Shown here one piece after another: positions 31,523-38,919 of a DNA stretch of 38,919 nucleotides (its first letter is position 1; the number at the start of each line of letters is the position of its first letter). Origin of the DNA: CAYSDH01 sp964429805 (GTDB taxonomy: Bacteria > Bacteroidota > Bacteroidia > Flavobacteriales_D > JABDKJ01); NCBI GenBank assembly GCA_964429805.1, contig CAYSDH010000026.1, positions 1-38,919 on the forward strand. Reading direction: 5' to 3'. The translations under genes and the position numbers were made by a program. The notes beneath the pieces are model-generated. The model searched no databases. It worked only from the letters and a program-made list of their open reading frames with translations, and was not told the DNA's origin.

Positions 31523-34075
31523 TTAAAAACTGAATCGGACCATGAGGAAGTATGTTCTACCATACATGTATCCATATCTATTTGGAAAAAGGTCTAAAGT
31601 CTGTGGAGTAGGTCTTCCCTGCTCAAAGCCGCCAGTGCGGAAGTCTGTTTTGTCGAGCACATTGCTCACATTGGCCGTGATTAAGAAGTAGTACTTGTAG
31701 TCTATTCTCCAAGATTTTCCGGCAAAGAAGTTAAGTACTCCTCCGTTGTCTAACTGCTGCTGAGCCAACATCTGATTCCACTGCGGGTCACTATTTACTA
31801 GGCTTGCCACGGCAGTAGATGTTCTTCTGTAACCTAGTGGCTCTAACCAGTTGTCAGCAAAGTAGCTGAAATTAAGGCCTGTAAACCAAAACTTTGGTGA
31901 GCGGTAGTTCACTCCAAAATTCATAGCCGTTTGCGGAGAACGACCTACTCTGTAATTTTCTAAGAACGCCTCTTCCTTTGCGAGAACCGAGTTGTCATTG
32001 TCTACAACCGTAGTCACTTTTGGTCTGTCTGTGTAGATGTTTTGTCCTTGGGCAATGGCTGCACTCAAGGTGACCGTTTGAGTCACATTTCCTTCGAGAC
32101 CTAACTCTAGTCCTCTGTACTGATGGTCTATACCTGTTGAGATAAAGTTGACTAAGGTACTTGACCCTTCCTGAAAGAAAGTGAGAATGCTGGCCTGATC
32201 TTTAATCTGCGCTTGGTACAATGTCAGTCTTCCCTTGATATTTGGGAATCTGAGATGATAACTGAGGTCAACCGAGGAAATTTTCTCATTCACCATGTCA
32301 CCGACCATTGTATTTCTAGTTCTTGGTGATACAAAGGAGTTGCGCGTTAGCGGTGCGCGAGACATGTATGCCATGTTTGCACTGATGAAGTGTCTTCCTG
32401 AGAGTTTGTAGTCCAGTCCAGCCTTGACTCCACCAGTCGTAAATGTGGCTTTTTCAGATTCTCCAAACGAGTCTTCTGGAAAGAGTGCAGTTCTCATTTT
32501 CCCGTCTCTCCAAAAACTCTTCGTTCCGGCACTGACGGCAGCATAGTAATCTACTTTGCTCAGCTCTTGTCTCCACTGAGTGAAAAACTGAACCTCTGAT
32601 TGGTTGATGTCATAGTCATACCCAAATCGCTCTCCGCTTAGAATCACATTGTTTGGATTATTCAAATCACTGTCTACTGGATCTCCATTCTCCCCAAATA
32701 ATGGGTTGTTACCAGAGGTTTCTGTCTCAACATTGTTAAAACGGTCAACATCTAACCAGAAGTCCCCTCCTAGAAAATCATTCACCACCTTATAATTCTC
32801 GCTTGAGTACCTATATATGTTTAAGCCAGATGAAATCACGGCATTCTTATCTGTCAACTCATTGACATAGTTGAAGTTGGCTCCAAGAAGGTTAGGGTCT
32901 GTATGCGCTTCTTCTAAAATATACTTTGACCTATTGCCTTGCACACTTAATCCGAGCACTCCATCAGCATCATTGACAGTGAAGAGATTATTTCTGTTGG
33001 CATCATAAAAATTGTCCCATTGCAATTGATAGAAGCTCTCATCATTGGCCCATGCATCGGCCAACGCAGGAGCTAGTTCTGGCTCACCATTAAAAATGGG
33101 CCAAGAAGGAAGATTTCTGTAGTACTCTGGACGCGGATCATTTGCGTCATCAAAATTTAATCTGGTCTGCGAGTACTGACCAAACTGGCTGTATATATTG
33201 GTCTTTAACTTTGAAGTAGGTGTAATCGAGAAATCATGCCACAACATGACTATTGGCTTGTGCGAGTAGCGCATTCTTGAATTTCTCTTTTCTCCATTTT
33301 GGTATCCCCAATATGGATTGTAGAAATTATCGTCTCGCAAATCATACGTCTCTTGAGTAACGATACCTGACCGACCTCTCACTGATGGCGACCCCAGTCC
33401 AACTAAACCAAATGTATGCTTGTCATCTACTTTTTTCTCTAGCGACAAGAAGTATGATAGGTTACTGTACGATGTACCCTGCACATATCCTTCGTCACCC
33501 CATCTACCTGACATAGACGCTGAGAGTGCAAATCCTTTGCTATTGAGTCCTGTATTATAGGTCACCATGGCTCTATTGCGGTACGACCTGTTTGATGCAG
33601 AATAACTGATACGCTGACCCGCTCTTTTAGTAGATGCCCTGAGGTCTATGTTAGAATAGCCCTGCACGCCACCAAAGTGATAGTCGTTTTCAGACACACC
33701 CTGTCCATTCTCTGGAAACCTTGTTATGTCATTAAGTCCACCCCAATTGGCCCAAATGGCCCAGCCTATTTCGGGGTCATTCATTTGCACTCCGTTGAGC
33801 ATGACCGTAAAGTTGTTGGAGTTCATACCCCTAACTCTAAAGCGTGCCGCAGAGAAATTATAACCTGCGTTATTAGTAAACGGATCTCGACTTGACTGCA
33901 AAAGTCCCGACATGTCTTGACCTTGAGTATCGCCCTCTAGGTCATTAAGAGATAAAGTCGGTATGTTATTTGCCCTGATGTCTAGTGAATCAGGATTATC
34001 GTAACGGGTAGAATCTGTTTGAGCTTGACATAGCACCAAGCTGATAATAAAGATCAGGGTTATACCTTTACGCAT
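31523..34075 (-). CDS. TonB-dependent outer-membrane receptor
   Basis: An 850-residue outer-membrane importer with signal peptide (MRKGITLIFIISLVLCQAQ). There is no N-terminal carboxypeptidase-like extension; the plug comes first, with FRVRGMNSNNFTVMLNGVQMNDPEIG and YSNIDLRAS, then a 22-strand-type barrel ending in an aromatic strand, FLMVRFSF. It heads an operon with the DUF5689 lipoprotein (3-bp gap) and T9SS paralogue B (23-bp gap), and diverges from a secreted endonuclease/exonuclease/phosphatase gene. That context fits import of a product of extracellular nucleic-acid or phosphoester breakdown; substrate is inference. A -7 promoter match lies at 34096-34103. Confidence 0.93.
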   Translation of the reverse strand: MRKGITLIFIISLVLCQAQTDSTRYDNPDSLDIRANNIPTLSLNDLEGDTQGQDMSGLLQSSRDPFTNNAGYNFSAARFRVRGMNSNNFTVMLNGVQMNDPEIGWAIWANWGGLNDITRFPENGQGVSENDYHFGGVQGYSNIDLRASTKRAGQRISYSASNRSYRNRAMVTYNTGLNSKGFALSASMSGRWGDEGYVQGTSYSNLSYFLSLEKKVDDKHTFGLVGLGSPSVRGRSGIVTQETYDLRDDNFYNPYWGYQNGEKRNSRMRYSHKPIVMLWHDFSITPTSKLKTNIYSQFGQYSQTRLNFDDANDPRPEYYRNLPSWPIFNGEPELAPALADAWANDESFYQLQWDNFYDANRNNLFTVNDADGVLGLSVQGNRSKYILEEAHTDPNLLGANFNYVNELTDKNAVISSGLNIYRYSSENYKVVNDFLGGDFWLDVDRFNNVETETSGNNPLFGENGDPVDSDLNNPNNVILSGERFGYDYDINQSEVQFFTQWRQELSKVDYYAAVSAGTKSFWRDGKMRTALFPEDSFGESEKATFTTGGVKAGLDYKLSGRHFISANMAYMSRAPLTRNSFVSPRTRNTMVGDMVNEKISSVDLSYHLRFPNIKGRLTLYQAQIKDQASILTFFQEGSSTLVNFISTGIDHQYRGLELGLEGNVTQTVTLSAAIAQGQNIYTDRPKVTTVVDNDNSVLAKEEAFLENYRVGRSPQTAMNFGVNYRSPKFWFTGLNFSYFADNWLEPLGYRRTSTAVASLVNSDPQWNQMLAQQQLDNGGVLNFFAGKSWRIDYKYYFLITANVSNVLDKTDFRTGGFEQGRPTPQTLDLFPNRYGYMYGRTYFLMVRFSF

Positions 34076-34095
34076 ATTTAATTTGATTAGCGGGG

Positions 34096-34103
34096 CAAAA
34101 CTA
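34096..34103 (-). promoter_or_regulatory. Candidate promoter -7 of the TonB-receptor operon
   Basis: On the minus strand it reads TAGTTTTG, a match to TAnnTTTG, about 21 bp upstream of the start codon, predicting a short leader. The -33 region carries TTC rather than TTG at the best spacing, so it may need an activator. Confidence 0.5.
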
Positions 34104-34200
34104 CATACAAAAGCTAGAAAGAATAGGCCTTGTGAATTAATTCTGATAAACTTAAAATAGCCTTAATAGGTATCCTTAAAAGCGAGTAAATTCGGCAATT

Positions 34201-35253
34201 ATGAAGAACATCAACTTGAATAGATATGCTCTACTGACAATTTTCAGTCTATGCTGCGTGCTGATGTCTGCCCAAACAAACGAAAAGAAGTACGAAGTAG
34301 CATGTCTTGGCTTTTATAATCTCGAAAACTTGTTTGACACCTTAGACACAGAAAATAAGCGTGATGAAGAGTTTACACCAGCAGGCAGAAACGCCTGGAA
34401 TAGCGAACGATACTACCATAAGCTGGACCGTCTTTCTGAGGTCATAGACCAGCTAGGCACGAGTTTAAGCCCTGATGGTCTTGCCATACTCGGTGTGAGT
34501 GAGATAGAGAACAAGTCTGTTTTAGATGACCTTGCCGCCCACGAAAAGCTCAAAGACAGAGGATATCAAAGCATCTTTCATGACGGGCCTGACCGAAGAG
34601 GTATCGATGTGGGACTACTTTACCAGCCTAAGTACTTTGATGTGACTTCATATAAGAGTTACACGCTCAATATGGAAGACTCTACTTTTCGCACGAGAGA
34701 CCAGCTTTTGGTGAGTGGAAATCTATTGGGTGAAAAAGTTCATGTCATAGTCGCGCACTGGCCTTCGCGAAGTGGAGGAGCAAAACGTAGCGAACCAAAA
34801 CGTATTGGCGCAGCAAAACTTGGAAAACAAATTGTCGACTCGTTGCTCACTGACGATCCATCGGCCAAAATATTTTACATGGGCGACCTTAATGACGACC
34901 CGGTAGACAAAAGCTGCAAAGGAATCATGCAGGGCCAATCACAAAAAGTAAACTGCCGCGGTAAAAAACTGTACAACCCAATGTACAATCTCTACAACAA
35001 AGGAGTGGGCTCCTTGGCATGGAGAGACACTTGGAATCTCTTTGACCAGGTGATGGTGAGCAAAGGGGTGCTTGATGAATCAAAAACGACTTGGTCTTAT
35101 CATACCACACGTATCTATAACAAGGCCTACTTGAGACAGAAGACGGGTAATTTTAAGGGCTATCCGTTTAGGACATTCGCTGGGGGATCATGGACGGGAG
35201 GATACTCGGACCACTTTCCAGTGTATGTTGCTTTGGTCAGAGAAGCCAAGTAA
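34201..35253 (+). CDS. Secreted endonuclease/exonuclease/phosphatase family protein
   Basis: A 350-residue exported phosphodiesterase/nuclease-fold protein with signal peptide (about 1-25, ending LMSAQ). The EEP active-site blocks are all visible: N40 and E42 in FYNLENLFDT, E101 in VSEIEN, RRGIDVGLLY (132-141), H186 in VAHWPSRSGG, D229 and N231 in MGDLNDDP, and D337-H338 in GGYSDHFPVYV. These residues support real catalytic activity on a phosphodiester or phosphomonoester, probably extracellular or periplasmic DNA/RNA. It diverges from the TonB-receptor operon across 125 bp, so both may be controlled together. Its stop directly abuts the murI stop on the other strand (TAATCA), with no room for a terminator. 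Confidence 0.93.
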   Translation: MKNINLNRYALLTIFSLCCVLMSAQTNEKKYEVACLGFYNLENLFDTLDTENKRDEEFTPAGRNAWNSERYYHKLDRLSEVIDQLGTSLSPDGLAILGVSEIENKSVLDDLAAHEKLKDRGYQSIFHDGPDRRGIDVGLLYQPKYFDVTSYKSYTLNMEDSTFRTRDQLLVSGNLLGEKVHVIVAHWPSRSGGAKRSEPKRIGAAKLGKQIVDSLLTDDPSAKIFYMGDLNDDPVDKSCKGIMQGQSQKVNCRGKKLYNPMYNLYNKGVGSLAWRDTWNLFDQVMVSKGVLDESKTTWSYHTTRIYNKAYLRQKTGNFKGYPFRTFAGGSWTGGYSDHFPVYVALVREAK

Positions 35254-36087
35254 TCAAGACAACATATCAATGTTGCGGGAGACTACCTCAGCACCAAAAA
35301 AACGACTTCCTATCTCATCAAATTTTTTTGAGTCCCCAGTAGTCAAAAATTCTGTTGTTCCATTTTTAGAGCAGGACTCATCCATTTTTTTATGTCGCTG
35401 AAGGTAAGCGAGCAGACTGCCTGAGACAATCTCTCCTTGCGTGATTACACGAATGTGCTGCGGAACATGCGCCTTGATTTTTTCCATGAGCATGGGGTAG
35501 TGCGTGCACGCCAGTAGTATACTGTCTATACTTTCGGAATGAGACAACAACTCTTCCACATCTCTTTTTACAATGTCATCTGCCGCTTTAGAATTAACCT
35601 CATCGTTTTCGATGAGCGGCACCCATAAGGGACAAGCCTGCTGAAAAACCTTGACCTGAGGCGCAAACTTTTTCGCCTCTATGACATACGAATCTGAACT
35701 GACCGTACCTTCTGTTGCGCAGATACCGATGTGACCAGTCTTTGTCAGCGAACCAATTATTTCTGTAGTGGGCCGCAACACTCCGAGCACTCTGTGACTA
35801 TCTGTGTAGGCAGAAAGATTCTTTTGTTGAATATTTCTCAGTGCCATGGCAGACGCAGTGTTACAGGCTAAAATGACTAAAGAGCATCCTTTTTTAAACA
35901 ATAAGTCGACTGCCTGGAGCGTGTAATGATGAACGGTCTTCATGGACCGTGTGCCATAAGGTGCCCGCGCGTTGTCACCCAGATAGATAAAATCATGCTC
36001 GGGCATTCGTGATTGAATCTCTCTGAATATTGTCAAGCCTCCGTATCCAGAATCGAAAATTCCGATGGGTCTATAATCGTCACTCAT
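35254..36087 (-). CDS. murI: Glutamate racemase
   Basis: Converts L-glutamate to D-glutamate for peptidoglycan. The 277-residue protein has both catalytic cysteines of the two-base mechanism: C75 in ILACNTASAMALR and C194 in LLACTHYPML. Other family blocks are GIFDSGYGGLTIFREI, YLGDNARAPYG and GICATEGTVSSDSY. The start overlaps the end of the response regulator gene by 8 bp, so it is translated as the last gene of a kinase-regulator-racemase unit. The C-terminal DMLS stop touches the stop of the convergent nuclease gene. There is no visible terminator on this side. Confidence 0.96.
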   Translation of the reverse strand: MSDDYRPIGIFDSGYGGLTIFREIQSRMPEHDFIYLGDNARAPYGTRSMKTVHHYTLQAVDLLFKKGCSLVILACNTASAMALRNIQQKNLSAYTDSHRVLGVLRPTTEIIGSLTKTGHIGICATEGTVSSDSYVIEAKKFAPQVKVFQQACPLWVPLIENDEVNSKAADDIVKRDVEELLSHSESIDSILLACTHYPMLMEKIKAHVPQHIRVITQGEIVSGSLLAYLQRHKKMDESCSKNGTTEFLTTGDSKKFDEIGSRFFGAEVVSRNIDMLS

Positions 36088-36769
36088 TCAACTCCAATTT
36101 GAATCCTACACCATGGATATTGTTGATACAAATACGCTCATCTTCTTTGAGGTATTTTCTCAATTTGGAAATAAACACGTCAAGGCTCCGGCCTGTAAAG
36201 TAATCGTCTTTACCCCACACCAAGTTCAAGATTAATTGCCTCTCTAACACAGTCTCTTCATGCTCACAAAGTAACTTGAGTACGTGGGCTTCTTTCTTGG
36301 TTAAGGTCCTCTCCCCTGACGGTCCAGTTAGCGTGTGTTGCCTATGGTCAAAAGTCATTTTTCCGATAATAAACACCGGAGCCTTTGTGCTTTCCTCTTG
36401 TGTGGTTCTTCTGAGCAAGGCGCTAACACGAAGTAGCAGCTCCTCTTGACTAAATGGTTTGGTCAGGTAGTCATCTCCACCCGCATTAAATCCGATCACT
36501 TTGTCTTCAATCATTCCTCTGGCGGTTAGAAAAATGATTGGTGTCTGTTGATCTACTTTACGAATGTCTTGAGCTAAACTAAAGCCATCTTTTTCTGGCA
36601 ACATGACATCAAGCACGCAGATGTCAAATTCCTTTTCATTGAATGTATTGAGGCCTTCTTTTCCCGTTCGACAAAGTGTCACATTATATCCAGCATGCTT
36701 CAGGTGATCTTGAATCACAAAGCCCAATGAAGGATCGTCTTCAACTAGTAAAACGCTCGATTTTTTCAT
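36080..36769 (-). CDS. OmpR-family response regulator
   Basis: A 229-residue two-domain DNA-binding regulator. The receiver domain has the acidic pair E10-D11-D12, the phosphorylation site D54 in DICVLDVMLPEKDG, the conserved threonine in IIFLTARG and the lysine in DYLTKPFSQEELLLR. The C-terminal winged helix (about 130-227) has LTKKEAHVLKLLCEHEE and RSLDVFISKLRKYLKED, the OmpR recognition region. It overlaps the kinase gene by 4 bp (ATGA) and murI by 8 bp, so the three are coupled. The target genes cannot be read from sequence; control of envelope or cell-wall functions is a guess from murI. Confidence 0.95.
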   Translation of the reverse strand: MKKSSVLLVEDDPSLGFVIQDHLKHAGYNVTLCRTGKEGLNTFNEKEFDICVLDVMLPEKDGFSLAQDIRKVDQQTPIIFLTARGMIEDKVIGFNAGGDDYLTKPFSQEELLLRVSALLRRTTQEESTKAPVFIIGKMTFDHRQHTLTGPSGERTLTKKEAHVLKLLCEHEETVLERQLILNLVWGKDDYFTGRSLDVFISKLRKYLKEDERICINNIHGVGFKLELNE

Positions 36770-38043
36770 GAGGTTTTACTTGGTATTTTTATGATGAACT
36801 CACTTCCTTTTCCTTCTTTACTAATGACTTGAACAGCACCGTGATGGGCCACTAAGATTTTGTTTACATAATACAATCCTAATCCAAAACCTTTGACATC
36901 ATGCACATTGCCTGTAGGCACTCTGTAGAACTTATCGAAAATCATTTTCTGATGTTCTGGTGCTATACCAATTCCGTTGTCCTTGATTTTAAGCAATATG
37001 TTTTTCCCAGAATTTGATGTGGTTATTTGAACCTTCGGATTATCACCGGCATACTTTATCGCATTGTCAATTAGGTTATAGACTATGTTGGTGATATGGA
37101 CAAGGTCTCCTTCCAAATTTGGATTAGTGGCATCGAGATTCATGTCAAGCACTCCATCTTTTTCAAGCAAGAGCACGTTGAGTGTCTTCGTGCAATCTAC
37201 AATTAGTGTGTGCAGATTTATATCGACAGACTTGAGTTGCAATTCTTCTTTATCAAGCGAGGCAATCTGTAGTACTTTTTCGACTTGTCTTTTTAAGCGC
37301 TGATTCTCATTGTAGATTATTTCAGCGTATTGCTTTATTCGCTTTGGGTCTTTAGAAATATCGTCATTGAGCAATACTTCGCTGGAGAGAGAAATGCTAG
37401 AGATTGGGGTTTTAAATTCATGCGTCATGTTATTGATGAAGTCTGTTTTGACTTCTGACATCCTCTTTTGTTTTAAAATAACAAAGAGCGCATAACTAAG
37501 AAAGAGAATAAAAATCAAAAGCAAGAAAGTGGAAAAAGCCCACTGCTTTGTGACCGATAATATGTCATGATTTTTTTTTGGAAAGTACACTCCAAAATAG
37601 TGCCCATCCTTATCCCATTTTATTCCATGTATTTCTTCACTGACAAAATTGATGGAGGTGTCTTGACTTACTCTTCCTCCATAGACTATACTATCATCTA
37701 TGAAGCAATCGTAAATGCCGTAATCAAACTCGCTGCTGACATTATATCTTTCAAACTCAGTCACCAGAATATTCTCTAACAAATACGGATGCACTGTATC
37801 ATTCATCTGCACCACAAAAGAGTGGGACGCAATCTGCTTCACAGGTGAGTGTATATATGACGAATCTCGATTGATGGATTGTATCTCATCAATGGCGCAA
37901 TTGAGCGCGAGATGGGCATTTTCATTAAACTCACGCTCCTGATTTTCATAGCTTTTTTTGACCCACAATACTTGCGTCAATATCATTCCTGCAAAGGACA
38001 ACAGTGCCAAAATAATTACGATACGTATGTAGAATCTACTCAC
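36766..38043 (-). CDS. Sensor histidine kinase
   Basis: A 425-residue inner-membrane kinase. A membrane segment at about 8-28, an extracytoplasmic sensing region of about 140 residues with no named domain, a second segment at about 169-190, then HisKA with H208 in NNMTHEFKTPISS and an HATPase domain: NLIDNAIKYAG (N-box), IKDNGIGIAPEH (G1) and KGFGLGLYYVNKI (G2). Its product phosphorylates the regulator encoded immediately after it (4-bp overlap). The start is GTG at 38043 giving MSRFYIRIVIIL; no nearby ATG gives the first membrane segment. The signal sensed is unknown. No consensus promoter was seen upstream. Confidence 0.95.
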   Translation of the reverse strand: MSRFYIRIVIILALLSFAGMILTQVLWVKKSYENQEREFNENAHLALNCAIDEIQSINRDSSYIHSPVKQIASHSFVVQMNDTVHPYLLENILVTEFERYNVSSEFDYGIYDCFIDDSIVYGGRVSQDTSINFVSEEIHGIKWDKDGHYFGVYFPKKNHDILSVTKQWAFSTFLLLIFILFLSYALFVILKQKRMSEVKTDFINNMTHEFKTPISSISLSSEVLLNDDISKDPKRIKQYAEIIYNENQRLKRQVEKVLQIASLDKEELQLKSVDINLHTLIVDCTKTLNVLLLEKDGVLDMNLDATNPNLEGDLVHITNIVYNLIDNAIKYAGDNPKVQITTSNSGKNILLKIKDNGIGIAPEHQKMIFDKFYRVPTGNVHDVKGFGLGLYYVNKILVAHHGAVQVISKEGKGSEFIIKIPSKTS

Positions 38044-38699
38044 TACTTTTTTACTTGCTTGGTGAAAATAGTAAAACGGAATTCGCTCCTTGTTGAATTA
38101 ACACATAATTGGCTTTTTCAGTTTTAGAAAAAACTAAAATTGTGAATTTTCTGAGCGACAATTTTTTAATTCATTTTCTCTTTTCTCACTTCATCTTTTC
38201 CGAAAAAAGTGATGTCCGTTTCCAGAAATCAATCTTTTTTTTAAAAATATTTTCCGTGATTTTCGCGCTTAAATGACCCAAAAAAAAAGAAGTGAGGACA
38301 TTTTATTTTGAAGCGTTTTGAATTTAAATTTCATGAACACAACTTTTAACTGTCGGAATGCACAAATATTTTTTAAGCAGAGACAGTAACTCATCATCTC
38401 TCGAAACACCTTATTTTACTCTACACACAAGACATGACGAAAATTAACCCGAGCAATTAACGACTTCATCATTGCACGACTACCACTTCTAAACCAAGAT
38501 AAATACAAACCTCTGACTGACCTTTTTAACACGACTAGTGTGCAAATCTAATCGTGCTAACGTGCTCAAAACTACACACCTAATGCGACTTTTGAATTGC
38601 GGGACATCGAACAAAATTGTTTAAAGCCCGTATATAAAAACGCCTCATACTTGTATGGGTTTAAACTGTTTGATTGAACACTAATTTAAAATAAGCTTT
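38044..38699. other. 656-bp intergenic region, AT-rich
   Basis: Lies between the start of the kinase gene (minus) and the start of the histone H1-like gene (plus), so it must hold promoters for both. It is very AT-rich with long A and T runs, for example around 38235-38310. No gene, tRNA or rRNA is supported. The stretch CATACTTGTATG (38646-38657) is a short inverted repeat that could be an operator, about 45 bp upstream of the histone-like start. No full TTG/TAnnTTTG promoter was identified in either direction. A small RNA cannot be excluded. Confidence 0.6.
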
Positions 38700-38919
38700 A
38701 TGGCAAAGAAGACCGCTAAAAAAGCAGCTCCGAAAAAGAAGGCAACGGCTAAGAAAGCCACTGCTAAGAAAAAGACGACTGCAAAGAAGTCTACGGCAAA
38801 GAAAAAGGCTGCTCCTAAGAAGAAGACAACTGCAAAGAAGTCTACTGCTAAGAAGAAGACTACAGCAAAGAAAAAGGCTGCTCCTAAGAAGAAGACAACT
38901 GCAAAGAAGTCTACTGCTA
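38700..38919 (+). CDS. Histone H1-like Lys/Ala-rich DNA-binding protein (partial, runs off window)
   Basis: Begins MAKKTAKKAAPKKKATAKKA and continues in frame to the window edge, 73 codons with no stop. It consists almost only of lysine, alanine, threonine, serine and proline, organised as repeats of AAPKKK, TTAKK and STAKKK. Such proteins resemble the C-terminal tail of histone H1 and bacterial H1-like (Hc1/AlgP-type) proteins that bind and compact DNA; function here is inferred from composition. There is no globular N-terminal domain before the repeats. The coding DNA has an exact 69-bp repeat from 38796 on. The real C-terminus and length are unknown because the gene is cut. Start ATG at 38700 is the only good choice. 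Confidence 0.85.
   Translation, partial: MAKKTAKKAAPKKKATAKKATAKKKTTAKKSTAKKKAAPKKKTTAKKSTAKKKTTAKKKAAPKKKTTAKKSTA
38796..38919 (+). repeat. 69-bp tandem repeat inside the H1-like gene
   Basis: The segment 38796-38864 repeats exactly from 38865 to the window end (55 bp seen, no mismatch). The 69-bp unit encodes 23 residues (starts AKKKAAPKKKTT). Perfect identity at third codon positions points to recent duplication or gene conversion, and the copy number may vary between strains. Confidence 0.9.

Noticed and set aside
38219..38230. TTTCCAGAAATC, also the start of the repeat at 12060 and 12181
   Set aside because: Only 12 bases match and the rest of the repeat is absent, so chance is likely.

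Overview
The window looks like a chromosomal segment of a Bacteroidota bacterium, most likely a marine-type flavobacterial lineage. The evidence is the set of proteins: two with type IX secretion (T9SS) C-terminal sorting domains, a SusC-like TonB-dependent receptor with a DUF5689 lipoprotein, a BamA-type lipoprotein (TamL), and a short primary sigma factor whose N-terminus is of the Bacteroidetes type. The DNA agrees: several promoters fit the Bacteroidetes consensus (TTG, 19 bp, TAnnTTTG), and Shine-Dalgarno sites are mostly absent. The tmRNA encodes the tag GDNNYALAA. No integrase, transposase, CRISPR array or tRNA gene was seen.

Layout. (1) 73-9396, minus strand: a tightly packed run of polyphosphate kinase 1, a 1221-residue phosphoesterase/outer-membrane barrel protein with a kinase-like middle, an HD + Pycsar-type membrane effector fusion, and a GAF protein. 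(2) 9472-12058: an MFS transporter diverging from a two-gene lipoprotein/BamE-like pair. (3) 12060-12743: a direct repeat and long hairpin element next to tmRNA on the minus strand. (4) 12803-15125, plus strand: an arginase/formimidoylglutamase-family hydrolase and a LYS1-like saccharopine dehydrogenase. (5) 15135-25045, minus strand: housekeeping genes rpe, an M48 peptidase, rpoD, pnp, rpsO, accD and tamL, several with clear terminators and promoters. (6) 25089-27385: a SpoU methyltransferase converging on a COG2509-type flavoprotein. (7) 27443-35253: a TonB receptor, DUF5689 lipoprotein and two paralogous T9SS-secreted OB-fold proteins, diverging from a secreted endonuclease/exonuclease/phosphatase protein; probably a nucleic-acid or phosphoester scavenging locus. 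(8) 35254-38043, minus strand: overlapping histidine kinase, response regulator and glutamate racemase genes. (9) A 656-bp AT-rich gap followed by the start of a lysine/alanine-rich histone H1-like gene that runs off the window.

How the genes fit together: the most unusual part is region 1, where polyP synthesis sits in one apparent transcription unit with an outer-membrane phosphoesterase/kinase-like fusion and an HD-PycTM protein that has no nucleotide cyclase nearby. Region 7 looks like a split version of the OB-fold-plus-nuclease design of secreted nucleases, coupled to an outer-membrane importer. The rest is mostly conserved core metabolism and gene expression.
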